Source: Competibacteraceae bacterium UBA2788
Lineage (GTDB): Bacteria > Pseudomonadota > Gammaproteobacteria > Competibacterales > Competibacteraceae
Assembly (NCBI GenBank): GCA_002352185.1
Contig: DEHY01000081.1
Coordinates: 35,216-44,289 of the forward strand
Length of the DNA stretch: 9,074 bases
Reading direction: 5' to 3'
The position numbers were made by a program, and so were the translations under genes. Positions 1 to 7,746 of the stretch are shown here, piece after piece (within the stretch, counting starts at the first letter, position 1; every line of letters starts with the position of its first letter). The notes beneath the pieces are model-generated. The model had not been told where the DNA came from. It did not search any database and worked only from the letters and a program-made list of their open reading frames with translations.

Positions 1-636
1 CGGCTGTTCCAGAAAGCCGTCGGCGCCCCACTCTTTCGGTCGATCCTCATGGCCCAGGTAGCCAAAACCCGCCACCAGCGCGATCATGCCGGCCTGTTTG
101 CCCGCTTGCATGTCGCGCTCGGCATCGCCGACATAGAGCGAGTGACCCGGCGCTACCCCCACCTGTTCACAGGCATACCACAAAGGCTCCGGGTCCGGCT
201 TGCGCTTGCTCAGGGTGTCGCCGCTGACCACGCAGGCCGCACGTGACCACAGATTCAGCGCTTTCATCAGCGGTTCCGTCAGCCAGCCCGGTTTGTTGGT
301 GACTACGCCCCAGCGGATGCGGTTCGCCTCCAGATACGCCAGCACCTCGCCCATGCCCGGGAACAGTGCGGTTTCCACCGCGATGAACTCCCGGTACAAA
401 TCCAGAAACTGCTGATTCAATGCGGGGTAAAGCGGATCGTCGGCAGTCAGCCCGAAGCCGAGTTTCAGCATCCCCGGCGATCCTTGGGAAATCGTTGGCC
501 GGATGGCCGCAAGCGACAGTTCAGACTCGCCGTGCGCACGGCGCAGGCGATTCAGCGTCGCCGCCAGATCGGGAGCGGTGTCCAGCAGGGTGCCGTCCAG
601 ATCAAACAGCACACAGTCTGGCGGAACGGCCCTCAT
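1..636 (-). CDS. mupP: HAD-family phosphatase, MupP/Gph-like (3' end cut by window edge)
   Basis: HAD-superfamily phosphomonoesterase; 212 codons are visible and the family is about 220-225 aa, so only the last few residues are missing. Visible motifs: motif I FDLDGT (residues 11-16, nucleophile D12, acid/base D14), motif II VVTNK (T113), motif [11 protein letters not shown] (K146), motif IV GDAERD (D171, D175). Genes of this type are often called phosphoglycolate phosphatase (gph). In Pseudomonas the gene directly after ubiG is MupP, the N-acetylmuramic acid 6-phosphate phosphatase of the AmgK/MurU peptidoglycan-recycling route. The shared position and the [14 protein letters not shown] stretch near the C-terminus (193-206) make MupP my first choice, but specificity cannot be proven by eye. 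The start at 636 overlaps the ubiG stop (ATGA), and an AGGGA ribosome-binding site lies 9 nt upstream, so the two are translationally coupled. Cytoplasmic. The HAD phosphatase assignment is very secure; MupP versus Gph is about 65:35. Confidence 0.9.
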   Translation of the reverse strand, partial: MRAVPPDCVLFDLDGTLLDTAPDLAATLNRLRRAHGESELSLAAIRPTISQGSPGMLKLGFGLTADDPLYPALNQQFLDLYREFIAVETALFPGMGEVLAYLEANRIRWGVVTNKPGWLTEPLMKALNLWSRAACVVSGDTLSKRKPDPEPLWYACEQVGVAPGHSLYVGDAERDMQAGKQAGMIALVAGFGYLGHEDRPKEWGADGFLEQP

Positions 637-1352
637 GCGCAAGAGTCCCTCTGGCAATGCGCCATGTAGTTGACCGTGACGCCAGGCCCCAGCCAGTAAC
701 GTCCGGTGAGCGGATTGAAATGCAAACCGGTGAGATGCCGGATGGCCAGGCCAGCGGCGCGGGTCCAGCGATCCAGTTCCGAGGGGCGGATGAATTTGCG
801 GAAGTCGTGAGTGCCCTGAGGCAGCATCCGCAGGACATATTCCGCGCCGATAATGGCGAACAGGTACGACTTCGGATTGCGGTTGATGGTGGAAAAGAAC
901 ACATGGCCGCCGGGTTTGACCAGCCGGGCGCACGCCTGGATGGTGGAAGCCGGGTCGGGAACATGCTCCAGCATCTCCATGCAGGTCACTACGTCGAAAT
1001 GGGCGGGTTCATTCTCGGCCAGCTCCTCGGCGGTGATGCGCCGATAATCCAGCACTGCGCCGGATTCAAGCTGATGCAGGCGAGCCACCGCCAGCGGCGC
1101 TTCGCCCATGTCGATCCCGGTCACCTGGGCGCCGCGCAAGGCCATGCTCTCGGCCAGGATGCCACCGCCACAACCGACATCCACCACCTGTTTATCGGCC
1201 AGCCCGCCGGCGCGTTCTGCGATGTAGTCCAGCCGCAGCGGGTTCATATCGTGCAGGGGCTTGAACTCGCTGTCCGGGTCCCACCAGCGGCTGGCGAGCT
1301 GCTCAAATTTGGCGATTTCCTGATAATCCACATTGGGATGAGCGGTCGTCAT
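633..1352 (-). CDS. ubiG: UbiG, bifunctional ubiquinone biosynthesis O-methyltransferase
   Basis: AdoMet-dependent class I methyltransferase of 239 aa that carries out both O-methylations of ubiquinone synthesis (2-polyprenyl-6-hydroxyphenol and 3-demethylubiquinol). The N-terminal signature [11 protein letters not shown] (7-17) followed by ASRWWD (20-25) and EFKPLH (29-34) is typical of UbiG. Motif [10 protein letters not shown] (56-64) is the AdoMet loop, D81 is the ribose-binding acid, and [11 protein letters not shown] (124-134) is the post-II region. An in-frame reading extends upstream to 1415, but the start at 1352 matches the family N-terminus and has AAGG about 11 nt upstream; the extra 21 residues look like leader translation. 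It lies 75 bp after mtaD and overlaps the phosphatase gene by 4 bp, so the three are probably one transcript. Peripheral to the inner membrane through the Ubi complex (family knowledge). Confidence 0.96.
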   Translation of the reverse strand: MTTAHPNVDYQEIAKFEQLASRWWDPDSEFKPLHDMNPLRLDYIAERAGGLADKQVVDVGCGGGILAESMALRGAQVTGIDMGEAPLAVARLHQLESGAVLDYRRITAEELAENEPAHFDVVTCMEMLEHVPDPASTIQACARLVKPGGHVFFSTINRNPKSYLFAIIGAEYVLRMLPQGTHDFRKFIRPSELDRWTRAAGLAIRHLTGLHFNPLTGRYWLGPGVTVNYMAHCQRDSCA

Positions 1353-1387
1353 ATCCAGGTTTACCTTGCGGGCGGATGAGAGTGAGG

Positions 1388-1423
1388 AAAAAGGTTGGTG
1401 GCAAATCTGACCCATGCGCCACC
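1388..1423 (-). terminator. Weak stem-loop with T5 between mtaD and ubiG
   Basis: Read on the minus strand, GGTGGC (1423-1418) can pair with GCCACC (1402-1397) across a 15-nt loop, followed after AACC by five T (1392-1388). The long loop and short U-tract make it a poor intrinsic terminator. It may act as an attenuator or 3'-end processing site that lowers ubiG expression relative to mtaD, or it may be chance. Confidence 0.22.
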
Positions 1424-1427
1424 GACT

Positions 1428-2756
1428 TTACGCCGGATGTCCGGCATGGATTTTTGCGCCCCAGTCCCGCGCCCGCTGGACGGTTTCCGCCAAGTCCAGC
1501 GTGGTCAACTGCCGCTCGGCCAGCAGCCGTTGGCCGGCCACCCAAACGTCACTGACTTGATGGCGCCCGGTCGCGTAGACCAATTGCGAGAGCGGGTTAT
1601 ACATCGGTTCGGTTTCCGGGCACCCGAGATCAACAGCGACCATATCAGCCGCCTTGCCGGGTTGCAGCGATCCGGTTTCGCCGGCCAGCCCTAATGCTTG
1701 AGCGCCGTTAAGCGTCGCCATGCGCAACACCCGCGCCGCCGGCAGGACGCTGGCGTCGCCGGCGACGCCTTTGCCGAGCAGGGCGGCGGTGCGCAGTTCG
1801 CCGAATAGATCGAGGTCGTTATTGCTGGCCGCACCATCCGTGCCGATGGCGACATTGATGCCAGCCGCGTCAAGCCAGGCGGTTGGGCAGAAGCCGCTGG
1901 CGAGCTTGAGATTGGATTCCGGGCAGTGGATGACGTGAACGCCGCTTTCAGCCAGCCGGTCGATCTCGGCGGCTTCAAGCTGGGTCATGTGAACCGCCAG
2001 CAAGCGGGGCGACAGCAGCCCCAGTTGATCCAGCCGCTTCAGGGGACGACAGCCGTGCTGAGTCTGGAATTGCGCCACCTCGGCAGCCGTTTCATGCACA
2101 TGAGTGTGAATAGGGAGTTCCAGTTCTTCGGCCAGCCGACCGATCCGTTCCAGCGCCGCCGCCGATACCGTGTAGGGCGCATGCGGGGCGAAGGCGACAT
2201 GAAGCAGCAGTTCGGTTTGCAGCGTCTCGCGCAACGCCAGTCCCTTACTCAGGTATTCGTCCAGATCACGGGCATAGGCTGTGGGAAAATCCAGTGCGAT
2301 CAGACCGATGCAGGCGCGTATTCCACAGTCCCGCGCTACGGCGGCGGTGACTTCCGGGAAGAAATACATGTCGTTGAAGCAGGTCGTGCCGCCGCGCAAC
2401 ATTTCCGCGATAGCCAGTCGGGCGCCGTCGCGGACAAAATCGGGACTCACCCAGCGCGCTTCCGCCGGCCAGATATGGTTCTGCAACCAGCTCATCAGCG
2501 GCAGATCGTCGGCCAGCCCGCGCAGCAGCACCATGCTGGCATGGGTGTGGGCGTTGATCAGGCCGGGAATCAGGATATGCCGATCCAGGTTCAGACAGGT
2601 CGTCGGCGTAAAACGGGCTGCCGCTTCGTCCTGGGGCAGGATGGCGACAATACGTCCGTCCTGAATCGCCAGCGCATGATGTTCAAGGATCAGACCGTCG
2701 GGTTCGACGGGAATGATCCAGCGGGCATTGAGCAGGGTGGCGATGGCTTGCGGCAT
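1428..2756 (-). CDS. mtaD: MtaD, 5-methylthioadenosine/S-adenosylhomocysteine deaminase
   Basis: Zinc-dependent amidohydrolase of 442 aa (TRZ/ATZ family) that deaminates 5'-methylthioadenosine, and in many members S-adenosylhomocysteine, to the inosine form. A small beta domain (about 1-60) leads into the TIM barrel with metal ligands in NAHTHA (H70, H72), PIHTHVHE (H219, with catalytic E222), VHMTQ (H256) and GTDGAASNNDLD (D307). VIHCPESNLKL (275-285) is also typical of the family. The barrel is followed by the closing beta segment with LQPGKAADMVAVD (364-376). Start at 2756 with GGGAG 9 nt upstream. A TATAAT promoter lies just ahead of it. It heads the run to ubiG and the phosphatase, and mtnA lies divergently nearby, which fits the deaminating MTA salvage route described in Pseudomonas. 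Other amidohydrolases (guanine or chlorohydrolases) are less likely given the motif set and neighbours. Confidence 0.93.
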   Translation of the reverse strand: MPQAIATLLNARWIIPVEPDGLILEHHALAIQDGRIVAILPQDEAAARFTPTTCLNLDRHILIPGLINAHTHASMVLLRGLADDLPLMSWLQNHIWPAEARWVSPDFVRDGARLAIAEMLRGGTTCFNDMYFFPEVTAAVARDCGIRACIGLIALDFPTAYARDLDEYLSKGLALRETLQTELLLHVAFAPHAPYTVSAAALERIGRLAEELELPIHTHVHETAAEVAQFQTQHGCRPLKRLDQLGLLSPRLLAVHMTQLEAAEIDRLAESGVHVIHCPESNLKLASGFCPTAWLDAAGINVAIGTDGAASNNDLDLFGELRTAALLGKGVAGDASVLPAARVLRMATLNGAQALGLAGETGSLQPGKAADMVAVDLGCPETEPMYNPLSQLVYATGRHQVSDVWVAGQRLLAERQLTTLDLAETVQRARDWGAKIHAGHPA

Positions 2757-2784
2757 GGAACGGTTCTCCCGGCAGTGGCGCTGG

Positions 2785-2813
2785 ATTATAGCGACCGTAA
2801 CGGCGCAAAAAAA
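2785..2813 (-). promoter_or_regulatory. Probable sigma-70 promoter of mtaD
   Basis: On the minus strand a perfect TATAAT lies at 2790-2785, 28 nt before the mtaD start codon. At 17 bp upstream the -35 position falls in the T-run (2814-2807) of the ompA-like gene's terminator, so the -35 would be a poor TTTTTT/TTTTTG. The -10 match is good; the -35 is weak. Initiation near 2778 would give a leader of about 20 nt. Confidence 0.55.
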
Positions 2814-2835
2814 ACGCCCCGGCGAACCGGGGCGT
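2807..2835 (-). terminator. Rho-independent terminator of the ompA-like gene
   Basis: Perfect 8-bp GC stem CGCCCCGG (2815-2822) and CCGGGGCG (2827-2834) with a CGAA tetraloop. An extra A-U pair (2814/2835) extends the stem, and on the minus strand it is followed by eight T (2814-2807). It ends transcription 27 nt after the ompA-like stop codon and separates that gene from mtaD. Confidence 0.92.
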
Positions 2836-2861
2836 GGATGATGCCGGGATCAGCGAGCAGC

Positions 2862-3479
2862 CTACTGGCTGATCACCTTCTCGGAGGCCATCACGGTGAT
2901 GACCACGCGGCGGTTCAGCGCACGGCCGGCCGGGTTGTCCTTGCCATTGGGGAGGGTGTTGGGCGCGACCGGGTTGGATTCGCCCTCGCTCCGGGTGCTG
3001 ATGATCGAGCCGGGCACACCCTTGCCGGTCAGGTATCGGGCGACGGTATCGGCGCGGCGCTGGCCCAGCCGCATGTTGTACGCATCGGTGCCCTTACTGT
3101 CGGTATGGCCGACAATCAGGATATTGGTTACGGACTTAACCCGGCGCAGGTCGGCAGCCAGCTTGTCCAGCTTGGCGCGCCCGGCGGGTTTCAGGTCAGC
3201 CCGGTCAAAGTCGAAGAAGGCGTCGGCGCCCAGGGTGATGGTTTCGCTGACGGGCTGGGCCGGCTCAACCGCCGCGACCCCACCGCACTCCGCAATGTTC
3301 TTCGCGGCCGTCCAGTACGGGGTGCGGATGCAATTGCCGTAAGGATCCTTGACGATCTTGTCCCAAGGATCCACGACGTAGATGCAGCCGTACTTGTTGG
3401 CCGCCTGCGCGGGCAGGGCGGCGAACAGCACCATCGAGGCAGCCAGACCCAGGCTGAGCTTATTCAGTTTTACATTCAT
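2862..3479 (-). CDS. OmpA-family outer-membrane/periplasmic protein (peptidoglycan-binding)
   Basis: Exported protein of 205 aa. A signal peptide (1-26: basic start, hydrophobic core from about 9 to 21, cleavage after PAQA) is followed by a short region of about 55 residues with three cysteines (C32, C50, C65) and the motif YGNCIRTPYWT (47-57). The OmpA C-terminal domain runs from about 80 to 198. VGHTDSKG (123-130) holds D127 and QRRAD (140-144) holds R142; their 15-residue spacing matches the pair that binds diaminopimelate in peptidoglycan in OmpA-like domains. There is no N-terminal beta-barrel of OmpA/OprF size and no lipobox. The start at 3479 is chosen for the signal peptide and the GGGAG 9 nt upstream; an in-frame extension to 3587 has no merit. 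It stands alone between a long leader and its own terminator. A structural wall-anchoring role is inferred from the domain. Confidence 0.93.
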   Translation of the reverse strand: MNVKLNKLSLGLAASMVLFAALPAQAANKYGCIYVVDPWDKIVKDPYGNCIRTPYWTAAKNIAECGGVAAVEPAQPVSETITLGADAFFDFDRADLKPAGRAKLDKLAADLRRVKSVTNILIVGHTDSKGTDAYNMRLGQRRADTVARYLTGKGVPGSIISTRSEGESNPVAPNTLPNGKDNPAGRALNRRVVITVMASEKVISQ

Positions 3480-3642
3480 CGCTATACTCTCCCAAACAGG
3501 CACTAAAAATTCGGTGCATGGTACATCCAAAATTTCGGGGCGCGGACACCAGGATTTAGGTTGCTCCGCCCTGATCCACTTAAACACCGTATACCGGAGC
3601 GACCGCTACCGCGAGCAGCGAACCGACCGGTCATAATGTGCA

Positions 3643-3670
3643 ATGATACAACACTGTGTCAGAATTGCAA
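3643..3670 (-). promoter_or_regulatory. Candidate sigma-70 promoter of the ompA-like gene
   Basis: On the minus strand TTGCAA (3670-3665) and TATCAT (3648-3643) are separated by 16 bp and match the -35 and -10 consensus at 4/6 and 5/6 positions. Initiation near 3636 would leave a leader of roughly 155 nt before the start codon at 3479. Other pairings in this AT-rich stretch are possible, so this is a best guess. Confidence 0.3.
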
Positions 3671-3674
3671 AAAA

Positions 3675-3687
3675 TGTTGTGCCAACA
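3675..3687. promoter_or_regulatory. Operator-like palindrome TGTTG-TGC-CAACA
   Basis: Perfect 5-bp inverted repeat with a 3-nt centre, just upstream of the candidate ompA-side promoter and on the mtnA side of the divergent region. It is the right size for a dimeric regulator half-site pair, but no known consensus is recognised. A second, looser pair ACAACA (3648-3653)/TGTTGT (3675-3680) overlaps it. Confidence 0.25.
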
Positions 3688-3696
3688 ATAAATGCC

Positions 3697-3725
3697 GGTA
3701 TTTTGCGCATTATCCGGGTATTTTG
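3697..3725. repeat. Two direct copies of GGTATTTTG, 20 bp apart
   Basis: Identical 9-mers at 3697-3705 and 3717-3725, start to start 20 bp, close to two helical turns, so both would face the same side of the DNA. They lie about 107-135 bp before the mtnA start. A regulator-binding pair or simple chance in AT-rich DNA. Confidence 0.35.
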
Positions 3726-3831
3726 GCAAGCAATTTTCGCCATGATCTGCTGAGAATCCTGCTTGTCGTCCTATCGCAACAGACCTGAATTTGTCATCGT
3801 TTCCCTGAATTCTTACCGGATTCAATCTCTC

Positions 3832-4881
3832 ATGCACCCTGCTCATGATCAAGTGCGCGCTATCATCTGGCGCGAAGACGCCCTGGAACTGCTGGATCAG
3901 CGTCAACTGCCAGGCATCCTGGCTTATCGCCGGCTGGAAAGCGCAGCGGAAGTGGCTCAGGCGATTCGTGACATGGTGGTGCGCGGCGCGCCGGCCATCG
4001 GCATTGCCGCCGCTTATGGCGTGGTGTTGGCGGCACGCGCCCGCTATGCCGAAAGTGTAGACGGTTGGCAGGCATTGATCGCCGCCGATCTCGCCACGCT
4101 GGCCGCCGCTCGACCGACTGCGGTTAATTTATTCTGGGCGTTGCGGCGCATGGAAGGCGTAATCGCTGAACAGCGCAGTCACCCAGTGGAACGGCTGCTG
4201 GCGGAAGCGCAGGCCATCCATGCCGAAGATATTGCCGCCAACCAGCGGATGGGCAAACTGGGCGCAGCGCTGCTGACCGAGCGCGGCGCGGTGCTGACGC
4301 ATTGCAATACCGGCTCGCTGGCGACCGGCGGTTACGGCACGGCGTTGGGCGTGATTCGGCAAGGCTATGCGGCAGGGCGGATCGAGCGGGTCTATGCCGA
4401 TGAAACCCGCCCGTGGTTGCAAGGGGCACGCTTGACTGCCTGGGAACTGGTGCAGGACGGGATTCCTGTGACGCTGCTGGCGGATGCGGCGGCGGCGGCG
4501 CTGATGCGGCAGGGTGGAATACGCTGGGTCATTGTGGGCGCGGATCGAATTGCCGCCAACGGCGATGTCGCCAACAAAATCGGCACCTACCATCTGGCGG
4601 TGGCGGCGCGCTATCACCGGGTGCGATTCATGGTGGTGGCGCCAACCGCCACCATAGATATGAGCATCGCCAGCGGGGCGGACATCCCGATTGAGCAGCG
4701 CGCCGCCGAGGAGTTGTTAACCTTGGGCGGACAGCCGGTTGCCGCTGCCGACGCCCAGGCATGGAATCCGTCGTTTGACGTAACCCCGGCGACGCTGGTG
4801 GATGCGCTGGTGACTGAACGGGGTGTGGCGCTGGCGCCGGATGCGGCGAAGATGGCGCGGTTGATGGCCGGGGCGGCGTAA
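3832..4881 (+). CDS. mtnA: MtnA, S-methyl-5-thioribose-1-phosphate isomerase
   Basis: Isomerase of 349 aa in the eIF-2B alpha/beta/delta-like family; it turns methylthioribose-1-phosphate into methylthioribulose-1-phosphate in the methionine salvage pathway. Visible are [13 protein letters not shown] (45-57), [20 protein letters not shown] (155-174) with catalytic C158, [16 protein letters not shown] (191-206), and [18 protein letters not shown] (236-253) with catalytic D238 and the NKIGTY loop. Full length for the family. The ATG at 3832 gives an N-terminus ([20 protein letters not shown], 8-27) like known MtnA; an in-frame upstream TTG at 3763 adds residues without family support. The ribosome-binding site is weak (ACCGGA about 11 nt upstream), which suggests low translation. 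The partner MTA deaminase lies divergently beyond the ompA-like gene. Some members were once annotated as translation initiation factor subunits. Cytoplasmic. Confidence 0.96.
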   Translation: MHPAHDQVRAIIWREDALELLDQRQLPGILAYRRLESAAEVAQAIRDMVVRGAPAIGIAAAYGVVLAARARYAESVDGWQALIAADLATLAAARPTAVNLFWALRRMEGVIAEQRSHPVERLLAEAQAIHAEDIAANQRMGKLGAALLTERGAVLTHCNTGSLATGGYGTALGVIRQGYAAGRIERVYADETRPWLQGARLTAWELVQDGIPVTLLADAAAAALMRQGGIRWVIVGADRIAANGDVANKIGTYHLAVAARYHRVRFMVVAPTATIDMSIASGADIPIEQRAAEELLTLGGQPVAAADAQAWNPSFDVTPATLVDALVTERGVALAPDAAKMARLMAGAA

Positions 4882-4930
4882 GCGGCGATGACATGCAGGA
4901 TTTTGGTCTCGGCGCTATCGCTTCGACCCA

Positions 4931-4970
4931 GCCCTGCGGGGGCAATGGGCCGCTGCCGATTGAGAGCGGC
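4931..4970 (+). terminator. Two tandem hairpins after mtnA, possible weak terminator
   Basis: GCCC (4931-4934) with GGGC (4940-4943), then GCCGCT (4949-4954) with AGCGGC (4965-4970) around a 10-nt loop, about 50-90 nt past the mtnA stop. No T-run follows, so intrinsic termination is doubtful; they could stabilise the mtnA mRNA end or mark a Rho-dependent stop. A further TGCATG (5003-5008)/CATGCA (5027-5032) pair lies downstream. No gene is seen in 4882-5130. Confidence 0.25.
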
Positions 4971-5066
4971 ATCGAGGCTTGTTGCGGTTCCCGTCACCAC
5001 ACTGCATGAGTAGCCTCAGTTCGAGCCATGCACTGGACGCCCGCCCGGGTTCCTGCTTTTCGGCTG

Positions 5067-5075
5067 TGCTACAAT
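5067..5075 (+). promoter_or_regulatory. Probable extended -10 promoter of gyrA
   Basis: TG at 5067-5068, one base, then TACAAT at 5070-5075 form an extended -10 element. No good -35 is present (the expected place reads about GGGTTC), as is common for extended -10 promoters. Initiation near 5082 gives a leader of about 50 nt. GAAGGA (5119-5124) is the gyrA ribosome-binding site, 6 nt before the ATG. Confidence 0.55.
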
Positions 5076-5130
5076 TCACCGCCTAAACCGCTTCCCCGGT
5101 GGGATCAAATGCTAAAAAGAAGGACTCCGT

Positions 5131-7746
5131 ATGTCTGATTTTGCTAAAGAAGTCCTGCCCGTCAATCTCGAAGACGAGATGCGGCAATCTTACCTTGATT
5201 ACGCGATGAGCGTTATTGTCGGGCGGGCATTACCCGATGTGCGCGATGGCCTTAAACCGGTGCATCGGCGCGCACTGTTCGCCATGAGCGAACTGGGTAA
5301 CGAATGGAATAAACCTTACAAGAAATCCGCCCGCGTGGTGGGCGACACTATTGGTAAATATCACCCGCACGGTGACACCGCAGTTTACGATACGATGGTC
5401 CGCATGGCGCAACCCTTTTCCCTGCGCTATATGCTGATTGACGGCCAAGGCAATTTTGGCAGCGTGGATGGCGACGCTCCTGCCGCCATGCGTTATACCG
5501 AAGTCCGCATGTCGCGCATCGCCCACGAATTACTGGCGGATCTGGAGAAGGAAACCGTTGATTTCGTCCCCAATTACGACGAATCCGAACGAGAGCCTGT
5601 TGTTTTCCCCACGCGCTTGCCTAATCTGCTGGTGAATGGCTCTTCCGGCATTGCAGTGGGCATGGCGACCAATATTCCGCCGCATAATCTCGGTGAAGTG
5701 GTGGATGCCTGCATTGCCCTGATTGACAATCCGGCTCTGACCATTAGCGACCTGATCCGGCATATTCCAGGACCTGATTTTCCTACTGCGGCATTGATTA
5801 ATGGGACTCGCGGCATTCACGAAGCCTATGAGACCGGGCGTGGCCGCATCCAGATGCGTGCGCGCACCGAGATTGAAACTGACGAGACGCGCAATCGCCA
5901 GGCCATTATTGTTACCGAGTTGCCCTATCAGGTGAATAAGGCCCGGCTGATCGAGAAAATCGCCGAGTTGGTTAAAGACAAAAAGCTGGAGGGTATTTCT
6001 GAACTGCGCGACGAATCCGATAAGGACGGTTTGCGGATCTATATCGAATTGCGGCGTAATGAGAATGCCGAGGTGGTGCTTAATAATTTGTTTATGCACA
6101 CTGCGCTGCAATGCGTGTTCGGCATCAATATGGTGGCGCTGGTGGATGGGCAACCGCGCCTGCTCAACCTCAAGCAGATCCTGGAAGCGTTTCTGACCCA
6201 CCGCCGCGAAGTGGTGGTGCGGCGCACCGTGTTTGATCTGCGCAAGGCCCGCGAACGCGCCCACATCGTTGAAGGGCTGGCGGTGGCGCTGGCTAATCTG
6301 GATCCACTGATTGCCCTGATCCGTTCCGCCGCCGATTCCGCCGCTGCCCGAACCGCATTACTGGGGCAGGTCTGGATTCCGGGATCGGTGACCGCATTGC
6401 TGGCGCGTACCGGCCCGGACAGTTCGCGCCCGGAAGATTTGCCGGCTGAATTCGGCTTGAGCGCGGCGGGCTATCGGTTGTCGCCGACGCAGGCCCAAGC
6501 CATTCTGGATTTGCGGTTGCATCGGCTGACCGGCCTGGAACAGCGCAAACTGCTGGACGAGTATCAGGAGTTGTTGGGCCGGATCGTGGATTTTCTGGAG
6601 ATTCTGACCCTGCCGGAACGCTTGACGATGGTGATCCGCGCCGAGTTGCAGGAGTTGCGCACCCAGTACGCTGACGCCCGCCGCACCGTGATCCTGCCCG
6701 ACGAGCAGAGTTTCAACCTGGAAGACCTGATCACGGAGGAAGCCGTAGTCGTGACGCTGTCGCACGCCGGCTATGTCAAATCGCAGCCGCTGTCGCTGTA
6801 CCGGGCGCAACGACGCGGCGGGCGCGGGCGGGCGGCCACTACGGTGAAGGAAGAAGATTTCGTAGACAAGCTGTTCATTGCCAGCACCCACGATACCGTT
6901 TTGTGCTTCTCCAATCGCGGCAAGGTGTACTGGAAAAAGGTGTACGAACTGCCGCAGGCCGGGCGAATCGCCCGGGGCCGACCGATGGTCAACCTGCTGC
7001 CGCTGGAAGAAGGCGAACGCATCAACGCGGTGCTGTCGGTGCGCGAATTCGACGCCGATCATTATGTGTTCTTCGCCACCACGCACGGCACCGTCAAGAA
7101 AACCCCGTTGTCCGAATACTCCCGCCCCCGCGCCAGCGGCATCATCGCCATTGATTTGCGCGATGGCGATCAACTGGTCAACGTCGCGCTGACTCACGGC
7201 CAGCGCGACATCATGCTGTTCACCGATGCGGGCAAGGCGCTGCGCTTTACCGAAACCGAAGTACGGTTGATGGGGCGTTCCGCCTGCGGAGTGCGCGGCA
7301 TTCGCCTGGGCGAGGGGCAGAAGGTCATTGCCCTGATCGTGGTGGAAGAGGGAACGGTGCTGACCGTCACCGAAAACGGCTATGGCAAGCGCACCCCGGT
7401 CGCCGATTATCCACATCGCGGGCGCGGCGGCCAGGGCGTCATCGCTATCCAGACTTCCGAGCGCAATGGCAAGGTGATCGGGGCGGTGCAGGTGGAAAAC
7501 GACCACGAGATCATGCTGATCACCGACGGCGGCACCCTGGTGCGAACCCGGGTTGAGGAAATTTCGCTGGTGGGTCGCAATACCCAGGGCGTCAAGCTGA
7601 TTAACCTGCAAGGCAGCGAGAAACTGGTCGGAGTCGAGAAGATCGAAAGCATCGGCGAGGTGGAAGCCAATGGCGATCTGGCGGTGGACGACGACAATTC
7701 GGCAGTGGAAGATGACGGTGAAGCCGAGGGTGGGGAGGACGCATGA
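5131..7746 (+). CDS. gyrA: GyrA, DNA gyrase subunit A
   Basis: Type IIA topoisomerase subunit of 871 aa (E. coli 875); with GyrB it forms the A2B2 enzyme that introduces negative supercoils using ATP. Winged-helix/tower part: [16 protein letters not shown] (32-47), [11 protein letters not shown] (78-88), and the active-site tyrosine Y122 in AAMRYTE. The C-terminal beta-pinwheel carries the GyrA box QRRGGRG at exactly 560-566, which marks gyrase and not topoisomerase IV ParC. Later blades show the repeated TxxGxxxR pattern, e.g. TENGYGKRT and [11 protein letters not shown]. The quinolone positions read T83 and D87; T83 is the normal residue in pseudomonads, so no resistance change is evident. 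The tail 843-871 is about half acidic, as in enzymes whose tail tunes DNA wrapping. The stop overlaps the pheA start by 4 bp (ATGA). Confidence 0.99.
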   Translation: MSDFAKEVLPVNLEDEMRQSYLDYAMSVIVGRALPDVRDGLKPVHRRALFAMSELGNEWNKPYKKSARVVGDTIGKYHPHGDTAVYDTMVRMAQPFSLRYMLIDGQGNFGSVDGDAPAAMRYTEVRMSRIAHELLADLEKETVDFVPNYDESEREPVVFPTRLPNLLVNGSSGIAVGMATNIPPHNLGEVVDACIALIDNPALTISDLIRHIPGPDFPTAALINGTRGIHEAYETGRGRIQMRARTEIETDETRNRQAIIVTELPYQVNKARLIEKIAELVKDKKLEGISELRDESDKDGLRIYIELRRNENAEVVLNNLFMHTALQCVFGINMVALVDGQPRLLNLKQILEAFLTHRREVVVRRTVFDLRKARERAHIVEGLAVALANLDPLIALIRSAADSAAARTALLGQVWIPGSVTALLARTGPDSSRPEDLPAEFGLSAAGYRLSPTQAQAILDLRLHRLTGLEQRKLLDEYQELLGRIVDFLEILTLPERLTMVIRAELQELRTQYADARRTVILPDEQSFNLEDLITEEAVVVTLSHAGYVKSQPLSLYRAQRRGGRGRAATTVKEEDFVDKLFIASTHDTVLCFSNRGKVYWKKVYELPQAGRIARGRPMVNLLPLEEGERINAVLSVREFDADHYVFFATTHGTVKKTPLSEYSRPRASGIIAIDLRDGDQLVNVALTHGQRDIMLFTDAGKALRFTETEVRLMGRSACGVRGIRLGEGQKVIALIVVEEGTVLTVTENGYGKRTPVADYPHRGRGGQGVIAIQTSERNGKVIGAVQVENDHEIMLITDGGTLVRTRVEEISLVGRNTQGVKLINLQGSEKLVGVEKIESIGEVEANGDLAVDDDNSAVEDDGEAEGGEDA

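Larger units (their letters stand above)
3480..3831. other. Divergent intergenic control region of the ompA-like gene and mtnA
   Basis: About 350 bp without a convincing gene. The half next to the ompA-like gene (3480-3635) would be its long 5' leader. The half next to mtnA (3636-3831) is distinctly AT-rich compared with the coding flanks and carries candidate promoter boxes, a TGTTG/CAACA palindrome and two GGTATTTTG copies. Reading frames that enter it are upstream extensions of the flanking genes or short frames with no ribosome-binding site or recognisable product. Confidence 0.7.

Noticed and set aside
1353..1415. Upstream extension of ubiG by 21 codons
   Set aside because: The N-terminus starting at 1352 aligns with known UbiG; the extension covers the mtaD-ubiG spacer and its stem-loop.
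420..3506. Long plus-strand open frames opposite ubiG, mtaD and the ompA-like gene (420-1379 and 1926-3506)
   Set aside because: They run antisense to well-supported genes in GC-rich DNA, have no domain character and no ribosome-binding sites; they are frame shadows.
3806..3824. MetR-like site TGAA...TTCA before mtnA
   Set aside because: The half-sites are 11 nt apart, not the 5 nt typical of MetR boxes.
3763..3831. TTG start extending mtnA by 23 codons
   Set aside because: Not supported by the family N-terminus; lies in the AT-rich control region without a ribosome-binding site.
5368..5394. Quinolone-resistance change in gyrA
   Set aside because: The positions read T83 and D87. T83 is the normal residue in many gammaproteobacteria, so it is not evidence of selected resistance.
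6358..7611. Long minus-strand open frame opposite gyrA
   Set aside because: A mirror of the GC-rich gyrA codons with Gln/His/Ala-rich translation and no family features.
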